A stretch of DNA of 13,027 nucleotides, taken from contig JAQGMD010000451.1 in the NCBI GenBank assembly GCA_028292565.1, positions 1-13,027 of the forward strand, written 5' to 3'. Source of the DNA: Burkholderia sp. Lineage in GTDB: Bacteria; Pseudomonadota; Gammaproteobacteria; Burkholderiales; Burkholderiaceae. Below the pieces are notes generated by a model. The model was given only the letters and a program-made list of their open reading frames with translations. It had not been told where the DNA came from and did no database searches. A program made the translations under genes and the position numbers. Of the stretch, positions 13,021-13,027 are shown one piece after another (within the stretch, counting starts at the first letter, position 1; every line of letters begins with the position of its first letter).

Positions 13021-13027
13021 CAGATAA

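Noticed and set aside
1..13027. CRISPR arrays, tRNA or rRNA genes, IS ends
   Set aside because: No regularly spaced direct repeats, tRNA-like cloverleaf, rRNA core sequence or paired terminal inverted repeats with a transposase were seen on reading both strands.

Overview
The window looks like a chromosomal stretch from a betaproteobacterium of the order Burkholderiales. The basis is indirect: a phasin, a DUF746-like zinc-ribbon protein, a type VI (T6SS) PAAR protein, a CHASE-PAS-HisKA_3 sensor kinase and GC-rich coding sequence. I cannot name the genus. No rRNA, tRNA, CRISPR array or intact transposase is visible.

Layout. (1) 1-99 is the 3' end of an unidentified plus-strand gene. (2) 173-3361, minus strand, is an accessory island read right to left: an N-terminally curtailed toxin-like protein, an immunity-like protein joined to it by an ATGA overlap, a PAAR spike-tip protein and a three-zinc-ribbon DUF746-like protein. 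The toxin/immunity part is visibly AT-richer (24 of 60 bases are G/C at 1801-1860, against 36 of 60 at 9901-9960). It reads as a displaced effector-immunity module. (3) 3347-4269, plus strand: a class I methyltransferase with a twin-arginine-like signal peptide, then a small two-helix membrane protein with a possible extended -10 promoter and a hairpin covering its ribosome binding site. (4) 4352-5506, minus: an NYN-domain nuclease with an OST-HTH/LOTUS domain and a basic, Ala/Pro-rich tail, preceded by an unlisted 58-codon ORF (5603-5779). (5) 5927-6904, minus: a homocysteine S-methyltransferase, followed by a perfect 12-bp hairpin, and divergent from a decayed GlxA/AraC-type regulator (about 6977-7527).

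(6) 7620-11568, minus, is the most coherent block. A membrane CHASE-PAS histidine kinase overlaps its NarL/FixJ-type response regulator by 4 bases. They are followed by a short PAS-domain protein and a short phasin in a probable two-gene operon. The gap between regulator and PAS gene holds two 16-bp GTAGG-type boxes and a 28-bp near-palindrome directly before the PAS ribosome binding site. This suggests that the two-component pair controls the PAS-phasin pair, perhaps linking an extracellular or redox cue to polyhydroxyalkanoate granules. That link is inference. (7) 11857-13020, minus: a membrane-anchored caspase-fold C13 (legumain-like) peptidase with its His/Cys dyad, possibly continuing past the window edge.

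The strongest candidates for something undescribed are the kinase/regulator/PAS/phasin unit with its operator-like repeats, and the orphan toxin-immunity pair of unrecognised toxin fold.
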